A stretch of DNA of 64,000 bases from Niallia alba (GTDB lineage: Bacteria; Bacillota; Bacilli; Bacillales; Cytobacillaceae): NCBI RefSeq assembly GCF_012933555.1, contig NZ_JABBPK010000001.1:908001-972000 (forward strand), given 5' to 3'. Within the stretch, counting starts at the first letter, position 1; every line of letters begins with the position of its first letter. A model generated the notes under the pieces. That model was not told the origin of the DNA. It saw only the letters and a program-made list of their open reading frames with translations, and did no database searches. A program made the translations under genes and the position numbers. This document shows, piece by piece, positions 9,035 through 17,796 of the stretch.

Positions 9035-10594
9035 ATGAAAAAGATAACGAAAATAGAAGGAAATAAGGTTGCATCGATTATCAAACCCAAACTACGAGTA
9101 GCCGCATACTGTCGTGTCTCTACGGGTAGTGATGAACAGTTAGTAAGTCTACAAGCACAAAAATCCCATTATGAGACTTATATAAAGGCAAACCCAGAAT
9201 GGGAGTATGTTGGCTTGTATTATGATGAGGGAATTAGTGGCACCAAAAAAGAAAACCGAACGGAACTTCTCAGGATGCTGTCAGATTGTGAAAACAAGAA
9301 GATCGACTTAATTATTACAAAGTCCATTAGTAGGTTTGCAAGAAACACTACGGATTGTTTAGAGATGGTTCGTAAGCTGTTGGACCTGGGTATTTACATC
9401 TATTTCGAGAAAGAGAATATCAATACCCAGTCAATGGAAAGTGAGTTGATGCTTTCTATATTAAGCGGGCTTGCAGAAAGTGAGTCAATCTCCATTTCGG
9501 AAAATAACAAGTGGGCAATTCAAAGGAGATTTCAGAACGGAACTTTTAAGATTTCTTACCCACCATATGGCTATGACAACATTGATGGTCAAATGGTGGT
9601 AAACCCTGAGCAAGCAGAAATTGTGAAGTATATTTTCGCAGAAGTATTATCAGGCAAGGGTACACAGAAAATAGCAGATGATCTTAATCAAAAGGGTATC
9701 CCCTCCAAAAGAGGTGGTCGTTGGACTGCTACAACAATTCGAGGAATTCTAAAAAATGAGAAATATACCGGGGATGTTATACTGCAAAAAACCTATACAG
9801 ATTCCCGTTTTAATAAGCGCACCAATTATGGTGAGAAAAACAGATATTTAATAGAAAATCACCATGAGGCAATTATCAGCCATGAAGTGTTTGAAGCAGT
9901 AGAGGTTGCCTTAAATCAAAGGGCAAAAGAAAAGGGAATAGAAAAGCGTAATGATAAGTACCAAAACCGGTATTCTTTCTCCGGAAAAATTATTTGCTCG
10001 GAATGTGGTAGCACCTTTAAAAGACGAATTCATTCATCCGGCACAAGAAAATATGTAGCCTGGTGTTGTAGTAAACACTTAAAGCAGATAAAAGAATGTT
10101 CCATGCAGTTTATTCGAGATGAGGATATAAAGACGGCCTTTGTTACTATGATTAACAAGCTGATTTTCGGTAGAAAACTTATTCTACAACCACTATTAGA
10201 TGCTTTGCGTGGAATGAGCAACTCAGATAACCTTTCAAGAATTCAGGAATTAGAGAAGCAAATTGAAAAAAATGCAGAACAGAGAGAACTGCTTGTAAAG
10301 CTTATGGCAAAGGGTTATCTAGAACCTGCCCTTTTTAACAGAGAAAACAATGAACTGCAAATGGAAGCAGATAATTATATGGGGCAAAAAGAAGCTTTAA
10401 TTCATGCTTTAAATGGAGAATTATCAAAGGTGCAGGAAGTCAGTAACTTAATAAAGTTTACAAATAAGGCTGAAATGATAAACACTTTTAACGAGCAAAT
10501 TTTCAATGATCATATTGAAAAAATTATCGTTTTCTCAAGGATAGAGATAGGTTTTGTTCTGAAATGTGGAATCACACTAAGGGAAAGGATGTGA
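9035..10594 (+). CDS. Large serine recombinase A (prophage integrase)
   Basis: 519 aa from the ATG at 9035 (AAGGAGGTGA upstream). Residues ~20-165 are the resolvase catalytic domain with the nucleophile Ser in YCRVSTGSDEQ and arginines in [10 protein letters not shown]. Next comes the recombinase DNA-binding domain (PPYGYDNIDG ... GKGTQKIADDLNQKGI), then a zinc ribbon (CSECGSTFKRR ... WCCSKH ... ECSM) and a coiled-coil region used in synapsis control. Integrates or excises DNA at att sites. The stop overlaps the next start. It lies next to the lysis module, a usual place for an integrase at a prophage end. Confidence 0.9.
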   Translation: MKKITKIEGNKVASIIKPKLRVAAYCRVSTGSDEQLVSLQAQKSHYETYIKANPEWEYVGLYYDEGISGTKKENRTELLRMLSDCENKKIDLIITKSISRFARNTTDCLEMVRKLLDLGIYIYFEKENINTQSMESELMLSILSGLAESESISISENNKWAIQRRFQNGTFKISYPPYGYDNIDGQMVVNPEQAEIVKYIFAEVLSGKGTQKIADDLNQKGIPSKRGGRWTATTIRGILKNEKYTGDVILQKTYTDSRFNKRTNYGEKNRYLIENHHEAIISHEVFEAVEVALNQRAKEKGIEKRNDKYQNRYSFSGKIICSECGSTFKRRIHSSGTRKYVAWCCSKHLKQIKECSMQFIRDEDIKTAFVTMINKLIFGRKLILQPLLDALRGMSNSDNLSRIQELEKQIEKNAEQRELLVKLMAKGYLEPALFNRENNELQMEADNYMGQKEALIHALNGELSKVQEVSNLIKFTNKAEMINTFNEQIFNDHIEKIIVFSRIEIGFVLKCGITLRERM

Positions 10595-11028
10595 GAGAAG
10601 TGGCGCATACGCCTTATGGCTATAGGATAGAGAATGGAATAGCAGTTATCGATGAAGAAAAAGCTGAAAAGGTTAGGAATTTGTATAAGGGTTACTTATC
10701 AGGCCTTTCCTTATCGGTCGCGGCAAAGTCTGCTGGAATAGATGCTTATCATGGAACTGCTGGAAGGATGCTAAGAAATGAACGTTATCTTGGTGATGAT
10801 TATTACCCTGCCATCATTGATAAAGAGACCTACGAAAGAGCAGAAGCAGAGAGGGTAAAGAGAGCAAAAAAGCTAGGCAGAATCTTTGAACCAAAGAAAG
10901 AAGATAAACCTACTATTTATAAGAAGTTTTCCATAGGACAAGTAATTCAGAAGTATACAAATCCTTTTACACAAGCGGAATATGTATACAGCTTAATAGA
11001 AAGTGAGGTGCAGCAAGATGGCAGTTAA
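10591..11028 (+). CDS. Catalytic-domain-less recombinase (recombinase DNA-binding domain only)
   Basis: About 145 aa from the GTG at 10591, which overlaps the stop of recombinase A; a GTG at 10600 is an alternative. It begins at [11 protein letters not shown] and continues [14 protein letters not shown] ... [21 protein letters not shown]. This is the recombinase domain that normally follows the catalytic domain; the Ser nucleophile domain and zinc ribbon are both missing. It does not look like decay: the frame is intact, it is coupled to both neighbours, and it ends just after the next gene starts. It may be a DNA-binding accessory subunit. Confidence 0.75.
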   Translation: MREVAHTPYGYRIENGIAVIDEEKAEKVRNLYKGYLSGLSLSVAAKSAGIDAYHGTAGRMLRNERYLGDDYYPAIIDKETYERAEAERVKRAKKLGRIFEPKKEDKPTIYKKFSIGQVIQKYTNPFTQAEYVYSLIESEVQQDGS

Positions 11029-12583
11029 TAAAAATGTAATGATTATACCTGCAATAAAACGTGTGGGCAACAACCGAAAAGAAGATGAAACACCAAAACT
11101 TCGGGTCGCTGCTTATTGCCGAGTTTCTACAGATAGTGATGAGCAGGCTAGTAGTTACGAAGTGCAGATTGAACACTATACAGAGTTTATTAAGAAGAAT
11201 TCAGAGTGGGAATTTGCAGGGATCTTTGCTGATGATGGTATCAGCGGCACAAATACAAAAAATCGCGACGAATTTAATCGAATGATTGATGAGTGCATGG
11301 CTGGGAAAATTGATATGGTTATTACCAAATCAATAAGCCGATTTGCTAGAAATACCTTGGACTGTCTACAATACATCAGAAAACTTAAAGATAAAAATGT
11401 TGCGGTATATTTTGAGAAAGAAAATATCAATACACTGGATGCCAAAGGTGAAATTATGCTTACCATTATGGCATCCTTAGCGCAACAAGAGAGCCAGTCA
11501 TTAAGCCAGAATGTAAAGCTTGGCTATCAATACCGATACCAACAGGGAGAGGTAATGGTCAATTGTTCTAGGTTTTTAGGATATACCAAAGATGAAAATA
11601 AGCGATTAGTAATTGTACCGGAGGAAGCTGAAATAGTCAAAAGGATTTACCGAGAGTATCTTGAAGGCTCAAGTATGGATAAAATCAAAAAAGGACTTGA
11701 AGCTGATGGCATACTTACGGGAGCGGGGAAAAAAAGGTGGCATACCAGTACTATAAGGAAAATATTAAGCAATGAAAAATACATTGGTGATGCATTGCTC
11801 CAAAAAACTTATACGGTAGATTTTCTTACAAAAAAGAGGGTTGTGAATAACGGAATCGTACCTCAGTATTATGTAGAGAATAACCATGAAGCCATTATCC
11901 CGCGTGAAATTTTCATGCAGGTACAAGAAGAGTTAGTTCGTAGAAGTAGAGGACATATAAGTACTAGTGGAAAGAAAAGAAACTTTAGTTCAAATCATGT
12001 ATTTTCGCAAATTATCTTCTGTGGTGAGTGTGGCGAAATATACCGTAGAGTTCATTGGAATAACCGAGGTAAAAAATCAATTGTTTGGAGATGCGTCAGT
12101 AGACTTGAGAATACAGGGTTAACTTGTCATTCCCGAACCGTGCTGGAGGATATGATAGGCCTTGCTACGGTGGATGTGATTAATAAACTAATAGGGCAAA
12201 AGGATGGCTTTTTAACTATCTTAAAGGAAAATATAGAAACAGTGATAAGTGAAACGGACAATAATATTGTTGCCGAGATAGATAAAAAGCTAGAGGAATT
12301 ACAAAAAGATCTTTTGAGACTGGCTAATTCCAAAGAAGATTATAACGATATAGCCGATGAGATTTACAGGCTCAGAGAGGAAAGGCATAAGGCTTTAGCA
12401 GAAGAAGCTGGCAAAAAAGGCTCCAAGCAAAGGCTAGAAGATATGGAAAAATTCCTTAATGAACAATCCACCTTCCTTGAGGAGTATGATGAGCAACTAG
12501 TAAGGAGACTTATAGAGAAAATAACGGTCTATGATGATAAACTAACTATTGAATTTAAATCTGGTGTAGAAGTAGATGTATAA
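11018..12583 (+). CDS. Large serine recombinase B
   Basis: 521 aa from the ATG at 11018, 7 nt after GTGAGGTG and inside the end of the previous gene. Catalytic domain with Ser in [11 protein letters not shown] and [10 protein letters not shown]; recombinase domain around residues 185-290; zinc ribbon ([13 protein letters not shown] ... WRCVSR ... TCHSR); long coiled coil near residues 400-490. Similar in plan to recombinase A but clearly diverged (for example ADDGISGT versus YDEGISGT). Last gene of the trio, followed by a hairpin; the prophage end is probably close by. Confidence 0.9.
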   Translation: MAVNKNVMIIPAIKRVGNNRKEDETPKLRVAAYCRVSTDSDEQASSYEVQIEHYTEFIKKNSEWEFAGIFADDGISGTNTKNRDEFNRMIDECMAGKIDMVITKSISRFARNTLDCLQYIRKLKDKNVAVYFEKENINTLDAKGEIMLTIMASLAQQESQSLSQNVKLGYQYRYQQGEVMVNCSRFLGYTKDENKRLVIVPEEAEIVKRIYREYLEGSSMDKIKKGLEADGILTGAGKKRWHTSTIRKILSNEKYIGDALLQKTYTVDFLTKKRVVNNGIVPQYYVENNHEAIIPREIFMQVQEELVRRSRGHISTSGKKRNFSSNHVFSQIIFCGECGEIYRRVHWNNRGKKSIVWRCVSRLENTGLTCHSRTVLEDMIGLATVDVINKLIGQKDGFLTILKENIETVISETDNNIVAEIDKKLEELQKDLLRLANSKEDYNDIADEIYRLREERHKALAEEAGKKGSKQRLEDMEKFLNEQSTFLEEYDEQLVRRLIEKITVYDDKLTIEFKSGVEVDV

Positions 12584-12601
12584 ACATAACCTACATGAAT
12601 G

Positions 12602-12650
12602 ACCACCATTCAGGAGATATATTTATTCTCTTGATTGGTGGTTTTCTTCT
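12602..12650 (+). terminator. Hairpin/terminator after the recombinase trio
   Basis: ACCACCA and TGGTGGT pair, with a partly complementary inner part (CAGGAGA / TCTCTTG), followed by TTTTCTTCTT. Likely terminates the recombinase transcript. The prophage right attachment site may lie in or near this interval, but no second att copy is visible in the window. Confidence 0.6.
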
Positions 12651-12652
12651 TA

Positions 12653-12701
12653 TTGACTAGAATTGGTAAAAGGCATATAATCTTATTAACAATGTTGTTA
12701 A
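12653..12701 (+). promoter_or_regulatory. Sigma-A promoter with an overlapping operator dyad
   Basis: TTGACT (12653-12658), a 17-nt spacer and a perfect TATAAT (12676-12681) form a strong housekeeping promoter. Five nt downstream is the perfect dyad TTAACAATGTTGTTAA (12686-12701), over the expected transcription start, where a repressor would block initiation. It drives the DUF1413/nuclease/SEC-C cassette. Confidence 0.75.
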
Positions 12702-12728
12702 TATTGTTATTGATAAGGAGATGACAAC

Positions 12729-12962
12729 ATGGGTGATGTTAATGAGTTACTAGAACAGGCTATTAAGGAAACTGAAAACTTGAATGAAGGTGAAGTCTTT
12801 CTTGTCAAAGATCTGTTCAAGGGTTATGTATGGAATAGAATACCCAGAAAGGATCGACTTCTGCTTGGGACTTTATTTTTAAACTACGTAAATAAAATGG
12901 AAGGTAATATAAAGGCTATTGAAAAGACGTCATCTAACCAGCAGAGGTATCAGAAGGTTTGA
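12729..12962 (+). CDS. DUF1413 domain protein
   Basis: 77 aa, ATG after AAGGAG. The core (GEVFLVKDLFKGYVWNRI ... RLLLGTLFLNYV) matches the DUF1413 pattern of small accessory proteins common on Firmicutes mobile elements. It is the first gene behind the 12653 promoter and precedes a nuclease-like gene by 53 nt. Biochemical role unknown; it could be the regulator that binds the dyad, but no clear helix-turn-helix is visible. Confidence 0.7.
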   Translation: MGDVNELLEQAIKETENLNEGEVFLVKDLFKGYVWNRIPRKDRLLLGTLFLNYVNKMEGNIKAIEKTSSNQQRYQKV

Positions 12963-13015
12963 GGATATAGCAAAACTATTATGAAGGGCAATAAAAAACT
13001 ATAAATTATATTAGG

Positions 13016-13594
13016 GTGTATGGGGTGGATGCTTTGCTTAATTTAAGGCAATTAGTAGATGACTTTTTCTTGTTTGTTCAGTCTAAGAGTATTGAAATTT
13101 ATAATGAGTTTAGCCTCCAGCATGAGCTGGGGATATTCCTACGTGAAAAGCTTCCGGACTATCGTATTCAATTTGAAAGAAATGTATCATACTTCACACC
13201 AGACAATAAAACTATAAAAAAAGAAATAGATATTACTATTTTTAATGAAGATAAATCAGAGAAGTATGCAATTGAACTTAAGTGCCCATTAAATGGTCAG
13301 TATCCAGAACAGATGTATTCGTTCGTGAAGGATATTAAATTTATGGAGGAGCTTAAGAACCGAGGATTTACTAAAACAGCTGCTGTTGCTCTTGTTTCAG
13401 ATAGACCTTTCTATGAAGGGCGCAACAATGAAGGTATATATAAGTTTTTTAGAGAAGAATATTCTGTTTACGGTTGTATTTTTAAGCCAACAGGTGTAGG
13501 AAAAAATAAAGATAGCATTGCATTAACAAGCAGATATGATTTTATCTGGCAGGACTTAAGTGACGGTCGTAAATATTACGTAATAGAGATTTGA
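13016..13594 (+). CDS. PD-(D/E)XK nuclease-like protein
   Basis: Up to 192 aa. Start is ambiguous: GTG at 13016, GTG at 13025 or TTG at 13034, the last with the best ribosome site (GGGGTGG). The centre has a PD-(D/E)XK signature: KKEIDITIFNEDKSEKYAIELKCPLNG, that is Asp in EID, about 14 residues, then E-L-K. An N-terminal helix (SLQHELGIFLREKLP) and a later KYYVIEI strand fit small restriction-endonuclease-fold proteins. Second gene of the four-gene cassette. Target and partner unknown. Confidence 0.7.
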   Translation: MYGVDALLNLRQLVDDFFLFVQSKSIEIYNEFSLQHELGIFLREKLPDYRIQFERNVSYFTPDNKTIKKEIDITIFNEDKSEKYAIELKCPLNGQYPEQMYSFVKDIKFMEELKNRGFTKTAAVALVSDRPFYEGRNNEGIYKFFREEYSVYGCIFKPTGVGKNKDSIALTSRYDFIWQDLSDGRKYYVIEI

Positions 13595-13600
13595 AAGTTA

Positions 13601-13610
13601 GGGGGGGGGG
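13601..13610 (+). repeat. Ten-base poly-G tract in front of a start codon
   Basis: A run of ten G lies 7 nt upstream of the TTG start at 13617 and replaces a normal ribosome site. Such tracts slip during replication and sequencing, so spacing to the start, and thus expression, could vary. Confidence 0.8.
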
Positions 13611-13616
13611 TACCAA

Positions 13617-14060
13617 TTGCAGATCCAAAAGGTAAGAATTGTATCCAATAATATATGCTATGGTCCAGAGCCACTTCCTAATGATGAAGTGGAACAGCAT
13701 TTGACTATATCTGCTAGTGGCAGAGTATGGTTTACAGGATATAAGTATGCTAATGGTTTTGGTAAATTTGAGATTTCTAGAAGACATCAGTTTAATATTG
13801 GGAAACTCGTAGTAAAGGAAATATTGGAGTTATTCTCCCAGTATCTAGATAGCGATCAATTGACTTGCTATGCTACCGATATAGGAACTTGGGAAATGAA
13901 AATTACAGATACCAAAGGTGAAGTACATACTTTCAAAGGTTCACTTTGCGGTGGAGTGACTGTTGCAGATATTGATATAACTTTTTATTTGCGCCAACAA
14001 ATACCAGTTTCTAACTTGTTCGTTTTTGAGGATAGTTTCATGGAGTCAGATGAAAAGTGA
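13617..14060 (+). CDS. Uncharacterised protein of the nuclease/SEC-C cassette
   Basis: 147 aa, TTG start behind a poly-G tract; no other good start is near. I do not recognise a family. The sequence alternates strands and short helices (ISASGRVWFTGYKYANG; TWEMKITDTKGEVHTFKGSLCGG), is soluble and has no signal or membrane segment. It lies 22 nt after the nuclease-like gene and 26 nt before the SEC-C gene, so it is co-transcribed with them. Confidence 0.6.
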   Translation: MQIQKVRIVSNNICYGPEPLPNDEVEQHLTISASGRVWFTGYKYANGFGKFEISRRHQFNIGKLVVKEILELFSQYLDSDQLTCYATDIGTWEMKITDTKGEVHTFKGSLCGGVTVADIDITFYLRQQIPVSNLFVFEDSFMESDEK

Positions 14061-14086
14061 ATTATTATTAAGTAAGGGGTGAAGTT

Positions 14087-14336
14087 TTGTTCTTACCGAA
14101 ATTAAAATTAAAAGATAGTGAACCATGCCCATGTGGTAGCAATATGAGGTTTCAAGAATGTTGTAAGGGGAAAGAACCGCAAATAATAAAACCTTCTAAA
14201 AAGCCCGTAGAAGTTCAGATAATGGAAAAAATGAGAGCTTCTATGAAGAAGTTTTGTATGCATCCAGATCAAGAAAAATGCAAAGGACCAATCAAAGGAG
14301 CACATGCATTACAGAACAACAAGATTATTTCTTTAT
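14087..14336 (+). pseudogene. SEC-C motif protein, 5' part (split by Tn3-family transposon)
   Basis: TTG start after AAGGGGTG. Residues ~11-27 are a SEC-C zinc motif (EPCPCGSN ... FQECCKG). A conserved segment FCMHPDQEKCKGPIKGAHAL and QNNKIIS follows. At 14336 the frame enters the left end of a transposon and stops artificially at 14452. Joining 14336 to 20841 restores an uninterrupted 387-aa frame (QNNKIISLLAGSERHVYML), so the gene was intact until insertion. The family is zinc-binding and of unknown function. Last gene of the four-gene cassette. Confidence 0.88.
14332..14336. repeat. Target site duplication TTTAT, left copy
   Basis: TTTAT directly precedes the left inverted repeat and recurs directly after the right one (20836-20840). 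Five bp is the usual Tn3-family duplication length. Confidence 0.92.
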
Positions 14337-14374
14337 GGGGTAGCGTCAGGAAAATGCGGATTTACAACGCTAAG
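14337..14374 (+). repeat. Tn3-family left terminal inverted repeat (38 bp)
   Basis: Starts GGGGTAGCGTCAGG and ends ACAACGCTAAG. It matches the reverse complement of 20798-20835 except at two positions (G/C at base 7 and C/T near the inner end). Confidence 0.93.
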
Positions 14375-14510
14375 ATCACTCCCAAGATTAATAACCCGAT
14401 TTTAACAACGATACGTGGAGGATTGGTATTTATTTTATCTGACATTGGATGAACTTGTTCCACGTTGATAGGGCTTGCTTTTCACCTCGTTATTCACAAT
14501 TGACTGGATT

Positions 14511-15386
14511 TCATTCTATAACTAAGGATTCAATAAATATCTCGATTGCTTTTGTATAAAATTCAACTCTTGGAGTTATAAGTGAAAAATTTCGTGAGAT
14601 TGGAAACCCATTTATATCAAGTAACTTCACTTTACCAAGTTCTAGTTCGTTTTTTATTGACGCGTGTGAGAGTATAGAAATTCCTAGACCAGCTTCAATA
14701 GATTCCTTAATAACTTGCGTACTCCCAAATGTCATATACTTCTTCGGAGAAAACCCCAATTGTTTAAATCCCTTTTCTTGCATTTCTCTCGTTCCAGAAC
14801 CTTCTTCACGAACTAACCAAGTCTCTAGGTTTAATAACAAGGGGTCTATTTCCTTTTGTTCTGCTAAATGGTGATTTGAAGGGACTGTAATTGATAACTC
14901 GTCAAGAGAAAATGGTATAACCTTTATATTTTCATTATTAGCCTCTCCTTCGATTATCCCAACATCTACCTCGTGTTTCTTTATTAAATCTATAATTTCA
15001 TTAGAATTTTTTATAGTAATGATTGGATTTAATAATGGATAGGATTTAAGCAAACTGGCAATTTTATGAGGAAGAATGTATTCTCCGAAAGTATAACTTG
15101 CACCAATAGAAAGAGGACCACTTGCAGTATGTTTTAAATCATCAATGAGTCTTTCCATTCGAGTATAGAGACCTAAGATGTCCTTGGCGTGATGAAATAC
15201 TATTTCTCCAGCCTTGCTAAGTCGAACATATTTGTTTGTCCTCTCTAACAATTTTATCCCCATGTTTTTTTCTAACGTTTGTATATAATTGCTGACTGCT
15301 GGTTGTGTCATATGGAGAAGTTCAGCTGCTCGAGTAAAGTTCTTTTGTTCTGCAACTGTAGTAAATACAAGTAAAGATTGATCCAT
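14511..15386 (-). CDS. LysR-family transcriptional regulator (transposon cargo)
   Basis: 291 aa. N-terminal winged helix (FTTVAEQKNFTRAAELLHM, TQPAVSNYIQTLEKNMG, KLLERTNKYVRLSKAG) and a periplasmic-binding-like effector domain (residues ~90-290). Divergent from the YeiH-like transporter with a 148-nt shared region containing a GATAAGTAA...TTACTTATTATC dyad, the normal setting for a LysR activator of its neighbour. It resembles CysL/YeiE-type regulators that accompany YeiH transporters. Effector unknown, probably sulfite or a related sulfur compound by family analogy. Confidence 0.85.
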   Translation of the reverse strand: MDQSLLVFTTVAEQKNFTRAAELLHMTQPAVSNYIQTLEKNMGIKLLERTNKYVRLSKAGEIVFHHAKDILGLYTRMERLIDDLKHTASGPLSIGASYTFGEYILPHKIASLLKSYPLLNPIITIKNSNEIIDLIKKHEVDVGIIEGEANNENIKVIPFSLDELSITVPSNHHLAEQKEIDPLLLNLETWLVREEGSGTREMQEKGFKQLGFSPKKYMTFGSTQVIKESIEAGLGISILSHASIKNELELGKVKLLDINGFPISRNFSLITPRVEFYTKAIEIFIESLVIE

Positions 15387-15534
15387 TATGAGTCTTCCTC
15401 CTTAGAATAAAATGGGGTCTAAGAAACTTCAATGATAAGTAATTTTATATTACAGCTATAATTATAATCTATTTTACTTATTATCAAAACAAATATACTC
15501 TTAATACAAGGAAGCAAATATAGGAGTTGATAAA

Positions 15535-16557
15535 ATGAATACATCATTAGCAAAACATAAAAAATCATCCTCGAGAGGACTTTGGTTCGGTGGTGTTGGA
15601 TTTACCTTTATTATTGCATTAGTTGGTTTTGGATTATCACAAATACCCGGGTTAGATCATGTTGGTCAGCTCGCCTGTGCAATCATCATTGCAGTAGTTT
15701 ATCGACAAATTTGGGGATATCCTGAGAAATTCCGTACTGGAATCCAATTCTCTGCCAAAAGGTTGTTAAGGCTTGCTATTATCCTTTTTGGGTTAAAACT
15801 AAACATTGATGTTGTTTTTCATCAAGGGTTAGGTTTGCTTGCAAGAGATGTTGGAACCGTCGTTTTTTCAATCCTTCTTACAATGTTGCTTGCAAAACTA
15901 TTCAAAGCGAATTCTTCCTTATCCTTGTTATTAGGAATTGGAACAGGGGTGTGTGGCGCTGCTGCAATTGCAGCCGTTTCACCCATTTTGAAAGCAAAGG
16001 ATGAAGATACTGCTATTGGGGCAGGTATAATTGCTTTAGTTGGTACCATTTTCGCCATAACATACACTATCTTACGTCCGTTTCTCCCTTTGACAGACCT
16101 TCAATACGGTGTTTGGTCAGGTGTAGGTCTACACGAAATTGCTCATGTTGCCTTAGCAGGAGCGCCTGCTGGTCCAGATGCACTTGCTATTGCTTTGTTA
16201 GCGAAACTAGGTCGTGTTTTCTTACTCGTTCCACTTAGTTTTATTCTTATGTACTGGATGAAACGAAAAAATAAAGTTGAATCAGATTCTGATGCTAAAA
16301 TTGAATTTCCATGGTTTCTCATAGGTTTTATTATCATGAGCTTATTTGGAAGTTATGTCCTTGGTCATTTGATTACCGTCCCAACTAGTGTCATGAATAG
16401 CATCTCTTTCTTCACTTCCTTTATCCTAACTATGGCTATGATTGGATTAGGTTTAAATGTTAGTCTAAAAGACCTTAGAACGAAAGCGTTAAGACCACTT
16501 CTAGCAATGGCTATTACATCTGTTTTGTTATCTGTTATCACATACTTCACAATGTAA
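15535..16557 (+). CDS. YeiH/UPF0324-family putative sulfate exporter (transposon cargo)
   Basis: 340 aa integral membrane protein with about ten transmembrane segments. Family hallmarks: RLLRLAIILFGLKLN, LLGIGTGVCGAAAIAAVSPI, VWSGVGLHEIAHVALAG, AIALLAKLGRVFLLVPL and AMIGLGLNVSLKDL. The family is annotated as putative sulfate/sulfonate exporters, with little direct proof. Paired with a divergent LysR gene and followed 27 nt later by a universal stress protein, making a small regulated operon carried by the transposon. Confidence 0.85.
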   Translation: MNTSLAKHKKSSSRGLWFGGVGFTFIIALVGFGLSQIPGLDHVGQLACAIIIAVVYRQIWGYPEKFRTGIQFSAKRLLRLAIILFGLKLNIDVVFHQGLGLLARDVGTVVFSILLTMLLAKLFKANSSLSLLLGIGTGVCGAAAIAAVSPILKAKDEDTAIGAGIIALVGTIFAITYTILRPFLPLTDLQYGVWSGVGLHEIAHVALAGAPAGPDALAIALLAKLGRVFLLVPLSFILMYWMKRKNKVESDSDAKIEFPWFLIGFIIMSLFGSYVLGHLITVPTSVMNSISFFTSFILTMAMIGLGLNVSLKDLRTKALRPLLAMAITSVLLSVITYFTM

Positions 16558-16584
16558 TTAATTGTAAATCAGGAGGTTTCTTAA

Positions 16585-17007
16585 ATGAATAAAATATTAT
16601 TTGCTACTGATGGTTCGGCTTATTCTGAACATGCCGCAAGAATGACAGGGGAGTTCTTGGAAGCTTGGCCAAATGCAACAGGTGTTGTGCTTTACGTCAC
16701 GGTTAAAGAAAATTACGCCTATGATTTTGCACCTGAAGCAGTGGATCGATACGAAAAAGAACTTAGTAAACATATTGAAAAGAAAATTATGGAAGGAGTC
16801 CTTCAACCTTGGAAGGATCGTCTTGAATATAATCATCAAATAGGTCACCCAAGTCAAACCATTTGTCATGTTGCCCAAACAGAGGAAGTAGATCTTATTA
16901 TATTGGGTAGTCATGGAAGAGGTGTTTTTGATCGAGTATTGGTGGGCAGTGTTGCTCAAGGGGTGTTACACCGGTCCGAAATTCCTGTCTTGATTGTTAA
17001 GAAGTAA
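16585..17007 (+). CDS. Universal stress protein, UspA family (transposon cargo)
   Basis: 140 aa, ATG after AGGAGG. One Usp domain: N-terminal KILFATDGSAYSEHAAR with the nucleotide-contact Asp, and C-terminal LIILGSHGRGVFDRVLVGS with the G-2x-G-9x-G(S) ATP-binding motif. The likely role is stress endurance. It is probably transcribed with the transporter (27-nt gap), suggesting the cargo confers tolerance to one stress. A strong bidirectional terminator follows. Confidence 0.88.
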   Translation: MNKILFATDGSAYSEHAARMTGEFLEAWPNATGVVLYVTVKENYAYDFAPEAVDRYEKELSKHIEKKIMEGVLQPWKDRLEYNHQIGHPSQTICHVAQTEEVDLIILGSHGRGVFDRVLVGSVAQGVLHRSEIPVLIVKK

Positions 17008-17016
17008 TTCTTCAAA

Positions 17017-17047
17017 TTAAGGGCTTACCATAAGGTAAAGCCCTTAA
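17017..17047. terminator. Bidirectional terminator between usp and tnpR
   Basis: TTAAGGGCTTACC, loop ATAA, then GGTAAAGCCCTTAA: a 13-bp near-perfect stem (one bulge) that is AT-rich at its foot. It lies between convergent genes inside the transposon. Confidence 0.85.
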
Positions 17048-17080
17048 TACTCCTATAATCCTTTAATTCTTTAATCCTTT

Positions 17081-17650
17081 TCATGTTTCAGATAATTTTC
17101 TATATAAAGAAGCTCTAGATACATTTGTAATTTCACAAATTTGATTTACAGTCATTCCTCCTTCTTTATATAGTTTAACTGCATAATTCATACCTGCGTG
17201 ATTTTTATGATATTTCTTTAATCGACCTTTAAACTTTCCTTCTTTCTTTGCTAGCTCAATCCCTTCACGCTGACGCATACGAATAAGATCTCGCTCTAAT
17301 TGGTTAACGCCAGCCATTACCGTAATTAAGAATTGGCTGTATGGATTATCTTCTGATAAATCTAACCATGTATCCTTGAGTGATTTTAAGTTTGCCATTT
17401 TACTGCGTATTAAATCAATCATTTCAAATAAATTCTGCGTACTTCGAGTGATCCGAGTTAAGTCTGTAACATAAATAATGTCACCTTCCTGTAAATCCTC
17501 TAACATTTTTTGAAGTTGCTCACGATCCTTTGTTGCTCCAGAAACTTTTTCTTCAAAAATGATATCCATTCCGATTTCGTTCAATTGCTGAAATTGCCTT
17601 GAAGGATTCTGGCTAGTTGAACTGACACGTATATAACCGATTTTTCGCAT
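17081..17650 (-). CDS. tnpR: Tn3-family resolvase TnpR
   Basis: 189 aa from the ATG at 17650 (adjacent ATG at 17653; GAGGTGG upstream favours the inner one). Serine resolvase: RKIGYIRVSSTSQNPSRQ with the nucleophile Ser, VTDLTRITRSTQNLFEM, and ERDLIRMRQREGIELAKK, then a C-terminal helix-turn-helix (MTVNQICEITNVSRASLYRK). Resolves cointegrates at the adjacent res site. Divergent from tnpA. Full length with all key residues, unlike the transposase. Confidence 0.9.
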   Translation of the reverse strand: MRKIGYIRVSSTSQNPSRQFQQLNEIGMDIIFEEKVSGATKDREQLQKMLEDLQEGDIIYVTDLTRITRSTQNLFEMIDLIRSKMANLKSLKDTWLDLSEDNPYSQFLITVMAGVNQLERDLIRMRQREGIELAKKEGKFKGRLKKYHKNHAGMNYAVKLYKEGGMTVNQICEITNVSRASLYRKLSET

Positions 17651-17674
17651 CATACCACCTCGTTTTTGATACAA

Positions 17675-17796
17675 GTCTTATGAGACACTCCCTACTATGA
17701 TTTTATCTGTCTACTACACTTGTATCAATAGAGTACACTCTATTGATATATAATTGAACTAATAAATTGAAAAATACAGAAATGGGATGATACTGA
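17675..17796. promoter_or_regulatory. Probable res site and tnpR/tnpA promoters
   Basis: The 120-nt gap between divergent tnpR and tnpA holds inverted TGATACAAGT / ACTTGTATCA arms and the palindrome AATAGAGTACACTCTATT. In this transposon group the resolution site occupies this gap. Exact subsites I-III cannot be assigned by eye. Confidence 0.65.

Noticed and set aside
10564..11028. Middle recombinase gene as a truncated pseudogene
   Set aside because: Intact frame, coupling to both neighbours and a sharp domain boundary argue for a real accessory protein, although decay cannot be fully excluded.
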